Notes under the pieces: model-generated | The model's database searches: none | What the model was told of the DNA's origin: nothing | What the model saw: the letters and a program-made list of their open reading frames with translations, nothing else | Origin: Azohydromonas lata NBRC 102462 | GTDB lineage: Bacteria; Pseudomonadota; Gammaproteobacteria; Burkholderiales; Burkholderiaceae_C | Assembly: GCF_001571085.1 (NCBI RefSeq) | Contig: NZ_BCTC01000010.1 | Span: forward strand, 1-64,000 | Length of the DNA stretch: 64,000 nt | Direction: 5' to 3' | In this document: in pieces, positions 19,811-34,806 of the stretch | Layout of the letters: the number at the start of each line of letters is the position of its first letter | How positions within the stretch are numbered: the stretch's first letter is position 1 | Translations under genes and position numbers: made by a program

Positions 19811-21373
19811 TCAGTTCGGCTTGGCGGCGGTTTCCACCTTGACGGCTTCCGCGGCGACGGCGGCTTCCAGCTTGGTGGTGTCGGCGGCAGCGGCGGCAGC
19901 TTCCAGCTTGGAGGCGCTGACGTGCGTCAGCAGCCCGTTCACGGACACGTGCATGGTGTCGGTGAAGGGCTTGGGATACAGGCCCATCCACAGCGTGGCG
20001 GCAGCCAGCACCGCCAGCATGCTGAACTCGCGCAGGTTGATGTCGGTGAGCGTGCGCACGTTGTCGTTGGTCACGTCGCCGAAGTAGACGCGCTTGAACA
20101 TCCACAGCGTGTAGGCGGCACCCGAGATCAGCGCGGTGGCGGCCAGCATGCCCAGCCAGAAGTTGGCCTTGACCGTGCCCAGGATCACCATCCACTCGCC
20201 CACGAAGCCGCCGGTGCCCGGCAGGCCGCAGTTGGCCATGGAGAACAGCAGCGCGAAGGCGGCGAACTTGGGCATGGTGTTGACCACGCCACCGTAGGCC
20301 GAGATCTCACGCGAGTGCACGCGGTCGTACAGCACGCCGATGGAGAGGAACATGGCGCCGGAGACGAAGCCGTGGCTGATCATCTGCACCAGGCCGCCGG
20401 AGACGCCCAGCTCGTTGAAGATGAAGAAGCCCAGGGTCACGAAGCCCATGTGCGCGATGGACGAGTAGGCCACCAGCTTCTTCATGTCGTTCTGCACCAG
20501 GGCCACCAGGCCGATGTAGATGACGGCCGTGAGGCTCAGGGCGATGATCACCCAGGCGTACTCGCGGGCCGCATCCGGCGCGATGGGCATGGAGAAGCGC
20601 AGGAAGCCGTAGGCGCCGAGCTTCAGCATGATCGCGGCCAGGACGACGGAGCCGCCGGTGGGCGCTTCCACGTGCGCGTCAGGCAGCCAGGTGTGCACCG
20701 GCCACATCGGCACCTTCACCGAGAAGGCGGCGAAGAAGGCAAAGAACAGCAGCGTCTGCGCCGTGATGGGCAGGGGCAGCTTGTGCCAGTCCAGGATGTT
20801 GAAGCTGCCGCCGCTCTTGTAGTACAGGTAGATCAGCGCCACCAGCATCAGCAGCGAGCCGGCCAGCGTGTACAGGAAGAACTTGAAGGCCGCGTACACC
20901 CGGCGCGGGCCGCCCCACACGCCGATGATGATGTACATCGGGATCAGCGTGGCTTCGAAGAAGACGTAGAACAGCAGGCCGTCCAGCGCCGAGAACACGC
21001 CGATCATCAGGCCGGAGAGGATCAGGAACGCGCCCATGTACTGGTTCACGCGCTCGGTGATCACTTCCCAGCCCGCGATCACGACGATCACGGTGATGAA
21101 GGCCGTCAGCGGGACGAACCACAGCGAGATGCCGTCCACGCCCAGGTGGTAGAACACATTGAAGCGTTCGATCCAGGGTGCGCGCTCGACGAACTGCATC
21201 GCGGCGGTGGCCGCGTCGAAGTGGGCAAGCAGCGGCAGCGTCACCAGGAAGCCCGCTATGGAGCCCAGCAGTGCCAGCCAGCGAACCGTGTTCGCCTGCT
21301 CATCCCGTCCCAAAGCCAACAACACGGCGCCGACCACGACCGGCAGCCAGATGGCAACACTCAACAATCCCAT
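19811..21373 (-). CDS. nuoM: NADH-quinone oxidoreductase subunit M
   Basis: 520-residue antiporter-like pump subunit. Core motifs are GVWGGPRRVYAAFKFFLYTLAGS and PVHTWLPDAHVEAPTGGSVVLA, here in the second half of the membrane domain. GGAGAA precedes ATG 21373. After the last membrane helix it carries an unusual tail of about 35 residues of Ala, Lys, Glu and Val (KLEAAAAAADTTKLEAAVAA). Confidence 0.95.
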   Translation of the reverse strand: MGLLSVAIWLPVVVGAVLLALGRDEQANTVRWLALLGSIAGFLVTLPLLAHFDAATAAMQFVERAPWIERFNVFYHLGVDGISLWFVPLTAFITVIVVIAGWEVITERVNQYMGAFLILSGLMIGVFSALDGLLFYVFFEATLIPMYIIIGVWGGPRRVYAAFKFFLYTLAGSLLMLVALIYLYYKSGGSFNILDWHKLPLPITAQTLLFFAFFAAFSVKVPMWPVHTWLPDAHVEAPTGGSVVLAAIMLKLGAYGFLRFSMPIAPDAAREYAWVIIALSLTAVIYIGLVALVQNDMKKLVAYSSIAHMGFVTLGFFIFNELGVSGGLVQMISHGFVSGAMFLSIGVLYDRVHSREISAYGGVVNTMPKFAAFALLFSMANCGLPGTGGFVGEWMVILGTVKANFWLGMLAATALISGAAYTLWMFKRVYFGDVTNDNVRTLTDINLREFSMLAVLAAATLWMGLYPKPFTDTMHVSVNGLLTHVSASKLEAAAAAADTTKLEAAVAAEAVKVETAAKPN

Positions 21374-21394
21374 CGTTATTCTCCGCCCCGCTTA

Positions 21395-23443
<2,049 letters not shown>

Positions 23444-23462
23444 TTGTTATGGCCTTCCCGCG

Positions 23463-23780
23463 TCAACCCTTGAGCGTGTCAAGCTCTTCCACCGCGATCG
23501 TCGCGCGGTTGCGGAACAGCACCACGAGGATCGCCAGGCCGATGGCCGACTCGGCGGCCGCCACCGTCAGGATGAAGAACACGAACACCTGGCCCGCCAT
23601 GTCGCCCAGGAAGTGCGAGAAGGCGACGAAATTCAGGTTGACGGCCAGGAGCATCAGCTCGATGGCCATCAGCAGCACGATCAGATTGCGGCGGTTGAGG
23701 AAGATGCCGATCACCGACAGCGCGAACAGGATCGCGCCCAGCGACAGGTAATGCCCCAGCGTGATGGAACCGAGATTCAT
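23463..23780 (-). CDS. nuoK: NADH-quinone oxidoreductase subunit K
   Basis: 105-residue three-helix membrane subunit with the conserved glutamates in [16 protein letters not shown] and [13 protein letters not shown]. Its ATG overlaps the nuoJ stop in an ATGA, so translation is coupled. Confidence 0.96.
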   Translation of the reverse strand: MNLGSITLGHYLSLGAILFALSVIGIFLNRRNLIVLLMAIELMLLAVNLNFVAFSHFLGDMAGQVFVFFILTVAAAESAIGLAILVVLFRNRATIAVEELDTLKG

Positions 23781-24403
23781 GCCTTGCCCTCCTCCGCGGC
23801 GTTCTTGTTCTGCACCACCGGCTGCATCTGCACGATGCGCAGGCGGTCGCCCTTCTTCACACGCACTTGCTCAGACGGATTGAGGTAGCGCGAATCCTTG
23901 CGGCGGCGCAGCGTCAGCGCGATGGCGGCGACGATGGCCACCAGCAGCAGCACGGCTGCGATCTGCAACGGGTACAGGTAGTTCGTGTAGATCGCGATGC
24001 CCAGCAGCTTGGTGTTGCCCATCTCGGCCAGCTTGGGGTCCAGCGCAGGCGCATCGGGCACGTTGAAGCCGCTGGTGAGCACCAGCGCCATTTCCAGCGC
24101 GATGAGCGCGCCCACCAGGCCGGCAATCGGGAAGTGCTTCCAGAAGTTGTGGCGGAAGGCGTCGGTGTTGATGTCGAGCATCATCACCACGAAGAGGAAC
24201 AGCACCATGACGGCGCCGACGTACACCAGCACCAGCGTGATGGCGAGGAACTCGGCCTTGAGCAGCATCCACACGCACGAGGCGCTGAAGAAGGCCAGCA
24301 CCAGGTAGAGCGCGGAATGCACCGTGCTGCGCGCCGTGATGACGGCAAAGGACGCCAGCAGCAGCACCGCGGCGAAGAGGTAGAACAGAGCGATCGTGGT
24401 CAT
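23777..24403 (-). CDS. nuoJ: NADH-quinone oxidoreductase subunit J
   Basis: 208-residue membrane subunit, five hydrophobic segments, with the conserved [18 protein letters not shown] and [17 protein letters not shown] (the pi-bulge helix of ND6). ATG 24403 gives a normal start ([14 protein letters not shown]); a GTG seven codons upstream is less likely. Overlaps nuoK by 4 bp. Confidence 0.94.
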   Translation of the reverse strand: MTTIALFYLFAAVLLLASFAVITARSTVHSALYLVLAFFSASCVWMLLKAEFLAITLVLVYVGAVMVLFLFVVMMLDINTDAFRHNFWKHFPIAGLVGALIALEMALVLTSGFNVPDAPALDPKLAEMGNTKLLGIAIYTNYLYPLQIAAVLLLVAIVAAIALTLRRRKDSRYLNPSEQVRVKKGDRLRIVQMQPVVQNKNAAEEGKA

Positions 24404-24487
24404 GTCGTAGGACGCTTGAGACACGCGGGCACGCGGCCGCCTTCACGCATGCGCGGGGCACGCGGTTACAGCGGGCCGCGCAGGCCG

Positions 24488-24976
24488 TCAGCGGTAGCGG
24501 GCGTCGGCCTCCTTGTTGGCTGCGATCTCGCGCTCGTAGCGGTCACCGACCGCCAGCAGCATGTCCTTCGTGTAGTAAAGGTCGCCGCGCTTTTCGCCGT
24601 GGTACTCGAGGATGTGCGTCTCGACGATGGAGTCCACCGGGCAGCTTTCCTCACAGAAGCCGCAGAAGATGCACTTGGTCAGGTCGATGTCGTAGCGCGT
24701 GGTGCGGCGGCTGCCGTCCTCGCGAACGTCCGACTCGATGGTGATGGCCATGGCCGGGCACACCGCCTCGCACAGCTTGCAGGCGATGCAGCGCTCTTCG
24801 CCGTTCTCGTAGCGGCGCAGGGCGTGCAGGCCGCGGAAGCGCGGGCTCAGCGGCGTCTTTTCCTCGGGGAACTGGACCGTGATGGTCTTGGAGAGGAAGT
24901 GGCGCCCGGTCAGCGCCATGCCCTTGAACAGCTCAAGCAGCAGGAAGCTAGAAAAGAAATCCTTGAGGGCAGACAT
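24488..24976 (-). CDS. nuoI: NADH-quinone oxidoreductase subunit I
   Basis: 162-residue peripheral-arm ferredoxin subunit with two 4Fe-4S motifs, [12 protein letters not shown] and [12 protein letters not shown], which carry clusters N6a and N6b. It lies 3 bp after nuoH. The 84-nt gap after its stop contains only the start region of nuoJ. Confidence 0.97.
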   Translation of the reverse strand: MSALKDFFSSFLLLELFKGMALTGRHFLSKTITVQFPEEKTPLSPRFRGLHALRRYENGEERCIACKLCEAVCPAMAITIESDVREDGSRRTTRYDIDLTKCIFCGFCEESCPVDSIVETHILEYHGEKRGDLYYTKDMLLAVGDRYEREIAANKEADARYR

Positions 24977-24979
24977 GGC

Positions 24980-26047
24980 TCAGTTCCAGATGTTCCAGGG
25001 CGACTGGATCCACAGACCCACCACCAGCAGCCACACGAGGGTGACCGGGATGAAGATCTTCCAGCCCAGACGCATGATCTGGTCGTAACGGAAGCGGGGG
25101 AACGTGGCGCGGACCCACAGGAACATCGTCACCACGACGAAGACCTTGGCGGCCAGCCAGATCCAGCCCGGGATCCAGTTGAAGAAGACGCTGTCGATCG
25201 GGGACAGCCAGCCGCCGAGGAACAGGATCACGGCCAGCGTGGAGACCAGGATCATGTTGGCGTACTCGGCCAGGAAGAACATGGCGAAGCTCATGCCCGA
25301 GTACTCGATCATGTGACCGGCCACGATCTCGGACTCGCCTTCCACCACGTCGAACGGATGGCGGTTGGTCTCGGCCAGGCCGGAGATGAAGTACACGACG
25401 AAGATGGGCAGCAGCGGCAGCCAGTTCCACGACAGGAAGCTCAGGCCCATCTCGGCGAAGCGCCCACGGCCCTGCGACAGGACGACCTCGGTCATGTTCA
25501 GGCTGCCGGCCACCATGAGCACCACCACGAGACAGAAGCCCATGGCGATCTCGTAGCTCACCATCTGGGCCGAAGCGCGCAGCGCGCCCAGGAAGGCGTA
25601 CTTCGAGTTCGAGGCCCAGCCGGCGATGATCACGCCGTACACCTCCAGCGAGGTGATGGCCATCAGGAACAGCAGGCCGGCGTTGACGTTGGCCAGGGCC
25701 ACGTCAGGACCGAAGGGCACCACGGCCCAAGCGGCCAGGGCCGGCATGATGGTCATGACGGGGCCCAGGAAGAACAGGCCCTTGTTGGCAGCGGTCGGCC
25801 GGATGATCTCCTTGAACATCAGCTTGACCGCGTCGGCGATGGGCGTGAGCAGGCCGAAGGGGCCGACCCGGTTGGGGCCTGGACGGATCTGCGACCAGCC
25901 GATGGCCTTGCGCTCCCACAGCGTCAGGTAGGCCACGCAGCCCATGAGCGGCGCCACGACCGCGACGATCTTGATCAGCGACCACAGCACCAGCCACAAG
26001 GTTGGTGGCACGTTCGCGCTGCCGAATTGGTAGAGGGAATCAATCAT
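24980..26047 (-). CDS. nuoH: NADH-quinone oxidoreductase subunit H
   Basis: 355-residue membrane subunit forming part of the quinone site, with eight or so hydrophobic segments and the signatures [24 protein letters not shown] and [22 protein letters not shown] 26047 with GAGGAT upstream is chosen over an upstream in-frame start lying in nuoG. Confidence 0.96.
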   Translation of the reverse strand: MIDSLYQFGSANVPPTLWLVLWSLIKIVAVVAPLMGCVAYLTLWERKAIGWSQIRPGPNRVGPFGLLTPIADAVKLMFKEIIRPTAANKGLFFLGPVMTIMPALAAWAVVPFGPDVALANVNAGLLFLMAITSLEVYGVIIAGWASNSKYAFLGALRASAQMVSYEIAMGFCLVVVLMVAGSLNMTEVVLSQGRGRFAEMGLSFLSWNWLPLLPIFVVYFISGLAETNRHPFDVVEGESEIVAGHMIEYSGMSFAMFFLAEYANMILVSTLAVILFLGGWLSPIDSVFFNWIPGWIWLAAKVFVVVTMFLWVRATFPRFRYDQIMRLGWKIFIPVTLVWLLVVGLWIQSPWNIWN

Positions 26048-26060
26048 CGCTTGGCCATCC

Positions 26061-28391
26061 TCAGAGCTTCTGCACGGTGATGGCGCCAAACATGGCGCCC
26101 AACGTGGCGGTATCCGGGTGCGCGGCGCTCACGCGCACGGCATTGGGGGCCAGCGTCGAATCCTCACGGGCCGGCAGCTCGGCGCTGGCGGAGCCCTGGC
26201 TCACGCGCACGCGCTGGCCATCGGCCAAGCCCAAGGCTTGCCACAGCGCGGTGGGCAGGCCCACGGCGGGCGGACGGGCGTCGGCCGTGAGCTGCAGCGG
26301 GCCGGAGCGGCGCACCAGCATGTCCGTGCCGTACACGGGCACGTCGGCGATGCGCTCGTACAGGCCCGGCGTGGCGGCGGCGATGGCGGCCGGCAGTTGC
26401 GCGGCGCTGCGGTTGGAGAGCTTGGCGGCGATGCCGCTGCCGTCGCCCAGCGCCTCGGCGCGAACCTCTTCAGCGCTTTCCTGGTTGAAGCCGTCCAGGC
26501 CCAACAGGTTGCCCAGCACGCGCAGCACCTTCCAGGCCGGACGGGTCTCGCCCACGGGCTTGACCACGCCGAAGAAGCTCTGCAGGCGGCCTTCGGCGTT
26601 GACGAAGCTGCCGGCGGTCTCGGCGAACGGCGCGATGGGCAGCATCACGTCGGCGTTGGGGATGGCGGCGTCCTTGAACGCGGTCAGTGCCACGACCAGG
26701 CCGGAACCCTGGAGGGCCGCGGCGGCCGCGGCGGCATCGGCGGCGTCCCACACCGGCTCGGTGTTGAGCAGCAGCAGCGCCTTCATGGGTTGCGACAGCA
26801 TCTGGCCGGCGTTGAGGCCACCCTGCTTGGGCAGCGCGCCGACGAGCTGGGCGCCCACGGTGTTGGCCGCTTCGGTCAGGTAGCCGACCTTGGCGCCGGT
26901 GTGCTCGGCGATCCAGTTGGCCAGCTTCAGCAGCGTCGAGGCTTGCGGATGCTGCGCGGCGGCGTTGCCCAGCAGCACGGCCTTGTTCTGGCCGGACAGC
27001 AGCGACTCGGCCACGGCGCGGGCCGCGTCGGTGGGCTCGGCCTTGACGGGCGCGGCCACGCCGGCGCTGGCGGCCACGGCGGCGGCCACCTCAGCCAGAG
27101 ACTGCACCCAGGCGCTCGGAGCGGCGGTGACCTGGTGGGCCAGCGGCAGCAGCCAGTCGTTCTTCAGCGCATGCAGGCTGCTGACCTGGGCGCCGTGGCG
27201 CGCGGCCTGGCGCAGGCGCTGCGCGAACAGCGGGTGGTCCTTGCGCAGGAAGGAGCCGATGACGAAGGCGCGGTCCAGCGTCGAGAGCTCGGCGATGGGC
27301 ATGCCCAGCCAGCGGGCCGTGCCCGGCGCATCGACGTTGGCGAAGTCGGCGTGGCGGGTGCGGTAGTCGATGTTGTCGCTGCCGAAGCCGCGCACCAGCT
27401 TGGCCAGCAGGTGCAGCTCTTCCACCGTGCTGTGGGCGGAGCCGATGGCGCCGATGCCCTGGGCACCGAACTCGCCCTTGACCTGCTTGAGGCCGTTGGC
27501 CACGAACTCCAGCGCCGTGGTCCAGTCCACCGTCTGCCACTGGCCGCCCTGCTTGATCATCGGGGCAGTCAGGCGGGAGGTGCTGTTGAGCGCGTCGTAG
27601 CTGAAGCGGTCGCGGTCAGCCAGCCAGCATTCGTTGACGGCCTCGTTCTCCAGCGGCAGCACGCGCTTGACCTGGTTGGCCTTGACCTGAACGATCAGGT
27701 TGGCGCCGGTGCTGTCGTGCGGGCTCACGCTCTTGCGGCGCGAGAGCTCCCAGGTGCGGGCGCTGTAGCGGAAAGGCTTGCTGGTGAGGGCGCCGACCGG
27801 GCAGAGGTCGATCATGTTGCCCGACAGCTCGGAGTCCACCGTCTGGCCGACGAAGGTGGTGATCTCGGCGTGCTCGCCGCGGTGCAGCATGCCCAGCTCC
27901 ATCACGCCGGCCACTTCCTGGCCAAAGCGCACGCAGCGGGTGCAGTGGATGCAGCGGGTCATCTCCTCCATGGAGATCAGCGGGCCCACGTCCTTGTGGA
28001 ACACCACGCGCTTTTCCTCGGTGTAGCGCGAGGAGGAGCCGCCGTAGCCCACGGCCAGATCCTGCAGCTGGCACTCGCCGCCCTGGTCGCAGATGGGGCA
28101 GTCCAGCGGGTGGTTGATGAGGAGAAACTCCATCACCGACTGCTGGGCCTTGACCGCCTTGTCGCTCTTGGTGCGCACGATCATGCCCTGCGTCACCGGC
28201 GTGGCGCAGGCGGGCAGCGGCTTGGGAGCCTTCTCAACTTCCACCAGGCACATGCGGCAGTTGGCCGCGATGGACAGTTTCTTGTGGTAGCAGAAGTGCG
28301 GGATGTAGGTGCCGGCAGCCTCGGCCGCATGCATCACCATGCTGCCTTCGGCAACGCTCACCTTCTTGCCGTCGAGTTCGATTTCAACCAT
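26061..28391 (-). CDS. nuoG: NADH-quinone oxidoreductase subunit G
   Basis: 776-residue peripheral-arm subunit of the molybdopterin-oxidoreductase superfamily. The N-terminal 2Fe-2S domain ([19 protein letters not shown]) is followed by [18 protein letters not shown] and the 4Fe-4S motif [17 protein letters not shown]. The C-terminal part after about residue 220 is the degenerate molybdopterin-like domain. The ATG lies 83 nt after the nuoF stop, with no clear ribosome site. Confidence 0.95.
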   Translation of the reverse strand: MVEIELDGKKVSVAEGSMVMHAAEAAGTYIPHFCYHKKLSIAANCRMCLVEVEKAPKPLPACATPVTQGMIVRTKSDKAVKAQQSVMEFLLINHPLDCPICDQGGECQLQDLAVGYGGSSSRYTEEKRVVFHKDVGPLISMEEMTRCIHCTRCVRFGQEVAGVMELGMLHRGEHAEITTFVGQTVDSELSGNMIDLCPVGALTSKPFRYSARTWELSRRKSVSPHDSTGANLIVQVKANQVKRVLPLENEAVNECWLADRDRFSYDALNSTSRLTAPMIKQGGQWQTVDWTTALEFVANGLKQVKGEFGAQGIGAIGSAHSTVEELHLLAKLVRGFGSDNIDYRTRHADFANVDAPGTARWLGMPIAELSTLDRAFVIGSFLRKDHPLFAQRLRQAARHGAQVSSLHALKNDWLLPLAHQVTAAPSAWVQSLAEVAAAVAASAGVAAPVKAEPTDAARAVAESLLSGQNKAVLLGNAAAQHPQASTLLKLANWIAEHTGAKVGYLTEAANTVGAQLVGALPKQGGLNAGQMLSQPMKALLLLNTEPVWDAADAAAAAAALQGSGLVVALTAFKDAAIPNADVMLPIAPFAETAGSFVNAEGRLQSFFGVVKPVGETRPAWKVLRVLGNLLGLDGFNQESAEEVRAEALGDGSGIAAKLSNRSAAQLPAAIAAATPGLYERIADVPVYGTDMLVRRSGPLQLTADARPPAVGLPTALWQALGLADGQRVRVSQGSASAELPAREDSTLAPNAVRVSAAHPDTATLGAMFGAITVQKL

Positions 28392-28474
28392 GGCTTTGTT
28401 GGGTGAAGGCGCTACCGCGCGCAAGGACGTGGACCGCCCCGATGCAATGCACCTTCACCTTTTGCAGTTGTGTC

Positions 28475-29815
<1,341 letters not shown>

Positions 29816-29820
29816 GCGGT

Positions 29821-30318
29821 TCACCCTTGCGCCTTGAGCGTGTCGACCAGCTCGTCCAGGCGCTCGTTGCTCATGAAGCTCAGCATCTGGCGGTCGTTGA
29901 CCAGCATCACGGGGGCGTCGGCGCAGGCGCCCAGGCACTCGCACTTCTGGACGGTGATGAGGCCGTCGGCCGTCGTGCCGCCCTCTTCCACGCCCAGCTT
30001 GCTGCAGAGGTGCTCGAGCGCGCCCTGGCCGTTGCGCAGCTGGCAAGGCAGGTTGGTGCAGACGTTGAGCTTGTACTTGCCCAGCTTGCGCTGGTTGTAC
30101 ATGTTGTAGAAGGTCGTGACCTCGTGCACCGCGATGGCGGGCATGGCCAGGTAGTCGGCGATGGCGGCCTCGGCCTCGCGCGACACGTAGCCCTGCTCCT
30201 GCTGCACGATGGACAGGCAGGCCATGACGGCCGACTGCTGTTGGCCGGCGGGATACTTGGCCACCTCGCGCGCGAAACGCTCCAGCGTGGAGGGGCCGAA
30301 GAAGGCTTGCGAACTCAT
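29821..30318 (-). CDS. nuoE: NADH-quinone oxidoreductase subunit E
   Basis: 165-residue thioredoxin-like subunit with the 2Fe-2S ligands in CTNLPCQL and [11 protein letters not shown] (cluster N1a). Its ATG overlaps the nuoD stop as ATGA. Confidence 0.96.
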   Translation of the reverse strand: MSSQAFFGPSTLERFAREVAKYPAGQQQSAVMACLSIVQQEQGYVSREAEAAIADYLAMPAIAVHEVTTFYNMYNQRKLGKYKLNVCTNLPCQLRNGQGALEHLCSKLGVEEGGTTADGLITVQKCECLGACADAPVMLVNDRQMLSFMSNERLDELVDTLKAQG

Positions 30319-31568
30319 CGATCGATCTCGCCGAAAACAATGTCCATGGTGCCGATCACGGCCACGGCGTCCGCGATCATGTGGCCACGCGCCATCTCGT
30401 CCAGGGCCGAGAGGTGCACGAAGCCGGGGGCGCGGATCTTCATGCGGTAGGGCTTGTTGGCGCCGTCGCTGATGAAGTAGATGCCGAACTCACCCTTGGG
30501 ATGCTCAACGCCGGCATACACCTCGCCCTCGGGCGCGTGGAAGCCTTCGGTGAAGAGCTTGAAGTGGTGGATCAGCTCTTCCATGTTGGACTTCATGTCC
30601 ACGCGCGGAGGCGGCGCCACCTTGTGGTTGTCGGTGATGACCGGGCCGGGGTTGGCCTTGAGCCACTTCACGCACTGCTGGATGATCTTGTTGGCCTCGC
30701 GCATTTCCTGCACGCGCACCAGATAACGGTCGTAGGTGTCGCCGTTGGTGCCCAGCGGAACGTCGAAGTCCATGCGGTCATAGACGTCGTAGGGCTGCTG
30801 CTTGCGCAGGTCCCACGCGATGCCGGAGCCACGCAGCATGGGGCCGGTGAAGCCCATGTTCAGCGCGCGTTCCGGGCTGACCACGCCAATGCCCACGGTA
30901 CGCTGCTTCCAGATGCGGTTGTCGGTCAGCAGCGTCTCGTAGTCGTCGACGTTCTTGGGGAAGCGGTTGCAGAAGTCCTCGATGAAATCCAGCATCGAGC
31001 CCTGGCGGTTCTCGTTGAGCTTGGAGATCGCCTTGGCGTTGCGGATCTTGGACGGCTTGTACTGCGGCATGCTGTCCGGCAGGTCGCGGTAGACGCCGCC
31101 CGGACGGAAGTAGGCCGCGTGCATGCGCGCGCCCGACACCGCCTCGTACATGTCGAAGATGTCCTCACGCTCGCGGAAGCAGTAGATGAGGATGTTCATC
31201 GCGCCGCAGTCCAGCCCGTGGCAGCCCAGCCACAGCAGGTGGTTCAGCAGGCGGGTGAGCTCGGCGAACATCACGCGGATGTACTGCGCGCGCAGCGGCA
31301 CCTCGATGCCCAGCAGCTTCTCCACCGCGAGGCAGTAAGCGTGCTCGTTGGACATCATCGAGACGTAGTCCAGGCGGTCCATGTAGGGCAGCGACTGGAT
31401 GTAGGTCTTGGTCTCGGCCAGCTTTTCGGTGGCGCGGTGCAGCAGACCGATATGGGGATCGGCGCGCTGGATCACTTCGCCGTCGAGCTCCAGCACCAGG
31501 CGCAGCACGCCGTGCGCGGCCGGGTGCTGCGGGCCGAAGTTCAGGGTGTAGTTCTTGATCTCTGCCAT
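30315..31568 (-). CDS. nuoD: NADH-quinone oxidoreductase subunit D
   Basis: 417-residue 49-kDa-type subunit lining the quinone site, with [22 protein letters not shown] at the N-terminus (HPAAHG motif) and [24 protein letters not shown], here noted for the DVYD-MDFDVP core. It is separate from nuoC, unlike the fused NuoCD of enterics, as usual for betaproteobacteria. Confidence 0.97.
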   Translation of the reverse strand: MAEIKNYTLNFGPQHPAAHGVLRLVLELDGEVIQRADPHIGLLHRATEKLAETKTYIQSLPYMDRLDYVSMMSNEHAYCLAVEKLLGIEVPLRAQYIRVMFAELTRLLNHLLWLGCHGLDCGAMNILIYCFREREDIFDMYEAVSGARMHAAYFRPGGVYRDLPDSMPQYKPSKIRNAKAISKLNENRQGSMLDFIEDFCNRFPKNVDDYETLLTDNRIWKQRTVGIGVVSPERALNMGFTGPMLRGSGIAWDLRKQQPYDVYDRMDFDVPLGTNGDTYDRYLVRVQEMREANKIIQQCVKWLKANPGPVITDNHKVAPPPRVDMKSNMEELIHHFKLFTEGFHAPEGEVYAGVEHPKGEFGIYFISDGANKPYRMKIRAPGFVHLSALDEMARGHMIADAVAVIGTMDIVFGEIDR

Positions 31569-31578
31569 GGCGCGTTGT

Positions 31579-32178
31579 TCAGTGCAGGCCGCCGTAGTTT
31601 TCTTCCCGGATGATCCGCGGCGTGATCTCGCGCGGCTCGATCGTCACGGGCTGGTAGATGACGCGCTTGGTCTCGGTGTCGTAGCGCATCTCCACGTGGC
31701 CGGAGATGGGGAAATCCTTGCGGAACGGGTGGCCGATGAAGCCGTAGTCGGTAAGCAGGCGGCGCAGGTCGATGTGGCCGTCGAAGACGATGCCGTAGAG
31801 GTCGAAGGCCTCGCGCTCGAACCAGTTGGCCGCGCTCCAGATCTCGGTGACCGAGGCCACGATGGGCAGGTCGTCTTCCGGCGCGAACACCTTGACGCGC
31901 AGCCGCCAGTTCAGGCTCACGGACATCAGGTGCACCACCACGCAGAAGCGCAGCCCATCCCAGGGCTGGTCCTTGTACGCCGAGTAGTCCACGCCGCAGA
32001 GGTCGATGAGCTGCTCGAACTTCAGCCGCGCATCGTCGCGCAGCAGGCGCATCGCGTCGGCATAGTCGGCCGCCGGGATGGTGATGGTGATTTCGCCGCG
32101 GTCGCGCTTGAAGGCCTTGATCCGGCCACCCAGCGCAGCTTCCAGCGCCGACTGCAGGTTGTCGAGAGAAGTGGTCAT
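31579..32178 (-). CDS. nuoC: NADH-quinone oxidoreductase subunit C
   Basis: 199-residue 30-kDa-type subunit with the signature [39 protein letters not shown] (shown in part as ERE-DLYGI-F and [19 protein letters not shown]). ATG 32178; no strong ribosome site. It lies 10 bp before nuoD. Confidence 0.96.
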   Translation of the reverse strand: MTTSLDNLQSALEAALGGRIKAFKRDRGEITITIPAADYADAMRLLRDDARLKFEQLIDLCGVDYSAYKDQPWDGLRFCVVVHLMSVSLNWRLRVKVFAPEDDLPIVASVTEIWSAANWFEREAFDLYGIVFDGHIDLRRLLTDYGFIGHPFRKDFPISGHVEMRYDTETKRVIYQPVTIEPREITPRIIREENYGGLH

Positions 32179-32203
32179 GCGGTTATTGCCAGCCGGGGAG
32201 CGT

Positions 32204-32680
32204 TCAGCGCGCGATGGTGTTCTCGCGCCGGATCTTGGCCTGCAGCTGCAGGATGCCGTAGAGCAGCGCCTCTGCCGTGGGCGGACAGCCCGGCACGTAG
32301 ACGTCCACCGGCACGATGCGGTCGCAACCACGCACCACGGCATAGCTGTAGTGGTAGTAGCCGCCGCCGTTGGCGCAGGTGCCCATCGACAGCACCCAGC
32401 GCGGCTCGGCCATCTGGTCGTACACCTTGCGCAGCGCCGGCGCCATCTTATTGCACAGCGTGCCCGCCACGATCATCAGATCGCTCTGGCGCGGGCTGGG
32501 ACGGAACAGCATGCCGAAGCGGTCGATGTCGTAGCGGGCGGCGCCCGCGTGCATCATCTCCACCGCACAGCATGCGAGGCCGAAGGTCATGGGCCACAGC
32601 GAGCCCGTCTTCGACCAGTTGATCAGCTTGTCCACCGAGGTGGTGACGAAGCCTTCCTTGAGTACGCCTTCGATGCCCAT
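32204..32680 (-). CDS. nuoB: NADH-quinone oxidoreductase subunit B
   Basis: 158-residue subunit holding cluster N2, the last electron donor to quinone. Cluster cysteines lie in [27 protein letters not shown] and [16 protein letters not shown]. Full normal length. Confidence 0.97.
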   Translation of the reverse strand: MGIEGVLKEGFVTTSVDKLINWSKTGSLWPMTFGLACCAVEMMHAGAARYDIDRFGMLFRPSPRQSDLMIVAGTLCNKMAPALRKVYDQMAEPRWVLSMGTCANGGGYYHYSYAVVRGCDRIVPVDVYVPGCPPTAEALLYGILQLQAKIRRENTIAR

Positions 32681-32724
32681 GGGGTCAGTCCGTCAATGTT
32701 CGTTTAACGAGTCGAATACCAAGC

Positions 32725-33084
32725 TCATTCCCAATCCAGGGCGCCTTTTTTCCACTCGTAGATGAAGCCAACCACCAGGATGGTCAAGAACACCATCATG
32801 GCCACGAAACCTGACACACCGATTTCGCGCAGCGAGACCGCCCAAGGGAACAAGAAGGCGATCTCCAGGTCGAACAGGATGAAGAGAATGGCCACCAGGT
32901 AGTAGCGCACGTCAAACTTCATGCGCGCATCTTCGAAAGCTTCGAAGCCGCACTCGTAGGGCGAGTTCTTTTGCGCGTCAGGCCGGTTGGGTCCCAGCAC
33001 GAAACCCAGGATCTGGGGAGCGACGCCAACCCCGACGCCAACCAGGATGAACAAAATGACGGGCAGATACTGCTGCAGGTCCAT
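32725..33084 (-). CDS. nuoA: NADH-quinone oxidoreductase subunit A
   Basis: 119-residue three-helix membrane subunit with [36 protein letters not shown], recognised by the YECGFE and FDLE motifs. It is the first gene of the nuo cluster. No obvious promoter was seen between it and the hairpin at 33135, so it could be read from its own promoter in 33085-33127 or by read-through from secG/tRNA-Leu. Confidence 0.96.
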   Translation of the reverse strand: MDLQQYLPVILFILVGVGVGVAPQILGFVLGPNRPDAQKNSPYECGFEAFEDARMKFDVRYYLVAILFILFDLEIAFLFPWAVSLREIGVSGFVAMMVFLTILVVGFIYEWKKGALDWE

Positions 33085-33127
33085 GTGCGTGCTGAGCTCG
33101 GTTGGGTGAGTCAAAAAAAATCGACCA

Positions 33128-33172
33128 TAAAAAAGCGCGCCCCAGGCAGCTTGAACTGCCTACCGAGCGCGC
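33128..33172 (-). terminator. Probable intrinsic terminator between tRNA-Leu and nuoA
   Basis: On the minus strand a GCGCGC outer stem and an AGGCAG/CTGCCT inner stem form a long hairpin, followed by TTTTTTATGG. It would end the tRNA-Leu transcript and partly separate nuo from the genes before it. Confidence 0.7.
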
Positions 33173-33247
33173 CCGCGGGTCCTCTGCCTTTTCCAGGGCG
33201 CCTTGCAAGGCGCCGGTTCTGAACCTTGCAGAGAGGTCGAGATTGTT

Positions 33248-33332
33248 TGGTGCCGACGGCGAGACTCGAACTCGCACAGCTTTCGCCACTACCCCCTCAA
33301 GATAGCGTGTCTACCAATTTCACCACGTCGGC
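33248..33332 (-). tRNA. tRNA-Leu (anticodon GAG)
   Basis: Reading the minus strand, a GCCGACG acceptor arm pairs with CGTCGGC and is followed by discriminator A and an encoded CCA. The anticodon stem CTATC/GGTAG encloses TTGAGGG, giving anticodon GAG, which reads CUC and CUU. A long variable arm (TGGCGAAAGCT region) and GTTCGAGTC T-arm fit class II tRNA-Leu. Length is 85 nt including CCA. Confidence 0.97.
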
Positions 33333-33598
33333 CTTGTCAGGCACTGCACGACTTGCTTGAGGAATTGCTTGTCGGCAGCCCTGAATTCTATACCAGCTTT
33401 CCCCAATTCGGGGGACAACCCGAAGAAATTTGCCGGCTCGCTCGGTGAGCCAGTGCGTCCGTTTCTTCCCGGACGCAACCAATCCTTCCGGACCAGCCAA
33501 GCCTGCGCTGTTGACGCAGGCTCACACCTTACAAGAGGCGCTTTGCAGCCGGCTGACGTGGACGCGCAAAACGCGGCCACGACAGGGGCTCTTTCCAA
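33333..33598 (-). other. Spacer between secG and tRNA-Leu with two stem-loops
   Basis: No gene is seen in these 266 bp. Two good hairpins lie here: AGCCTGCG/CGCAGGCT (33500-33522) and TGCGTCCG/CGGACGCA (33454-33477). Neither has a T-tract on the minus strand. TATAGAAT on the minus strand (33385-33392), 53 nt before the tRNA, is a possible -10 for a separate tRNA promoter, but spacing to a TTGTCC-like -35 is too long (about 20 nt). Confidence 0.45.
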
Positions 33599-34015
33599 TT
33601 ACCGGGCCGGAATCGCGTCCGAGGCCGCAGGTGCGGGCACGGCGGGCGCAGCAGCACCCGGGATGGCACCGGGAATGGCCCCCGGGACTTGCGCAGGCGC
33701 CGAAGCCGCCGGCGCACTGGCCGCGGGCACGCCCTGATCGAGCACGCTGGTGCCGCCGTTGGCCGCCGGCGTGGGCCGGTAGCTCGACAGGTAAGCCAGC
33801 GCAAGCGTGCACACGAAGAACACGGTGGCGCAGGCCGCCGTGGAGCGCGACAGGAAGTTGGCGCTGCCGGTGGCGCCGAAGAGGCTGCCCGACGCGCCGC
33901 TGCCGAAGGAGGCGCCCATGTCGGCGCCCTTGCCGTGCTGCACCAGCACCAGGCCGATCATGGCCACGGCCGACACCAGTTGCACCGCCAGGACGATGTT
34001 GAACCAGATTTGCAT
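33599..34015 (-). CDS. secG: Preprotein translocase subunit SecG
   Basis: 138-residue small membrane partner of SecYE. Two hydrophobic helices flank the conserved [19 protein letters not shown] and [14 protein letters not shown] loop. The C-terminus is extended by about 45 residues of Ala/Pro with a [11 protein letters not shown] repeat, longer than E. coli SecG (110). GAGAGA precedes the ATG. It lies 33 bp after tpiA. Confidence 0.95.
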   Translation of the reverse strand: MQIWFNIVLAVQLVSAVAMIGLVLVQHGKGADMGASFGSGASGSLFGATGSANFLSRSTAACATVFFVCTLALAYLSSYRPTPAANGGTSVLDQGVPAASAPAASAPAQVPGAIPGAIPGAAAPAVPAPAASDAIPAR

Positions 34016-34048
34016 AGATCTCTCGTTGTCTCGGAATGCGCGCGGCGC

Positions 34049-34795
<747 letters not shown>

Positions 34796-34806
34796 GATTT
34801 CTTGAT

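Noticed and set aside
18073-19842. Long plus-strand open frames opposite nuoN, nuoM, nuoL and nuoG
   Set aside because: Compositionally biased (Gln, His, Arg, Gly) shadows of the nuo genes with no family features and no ribosome sites.
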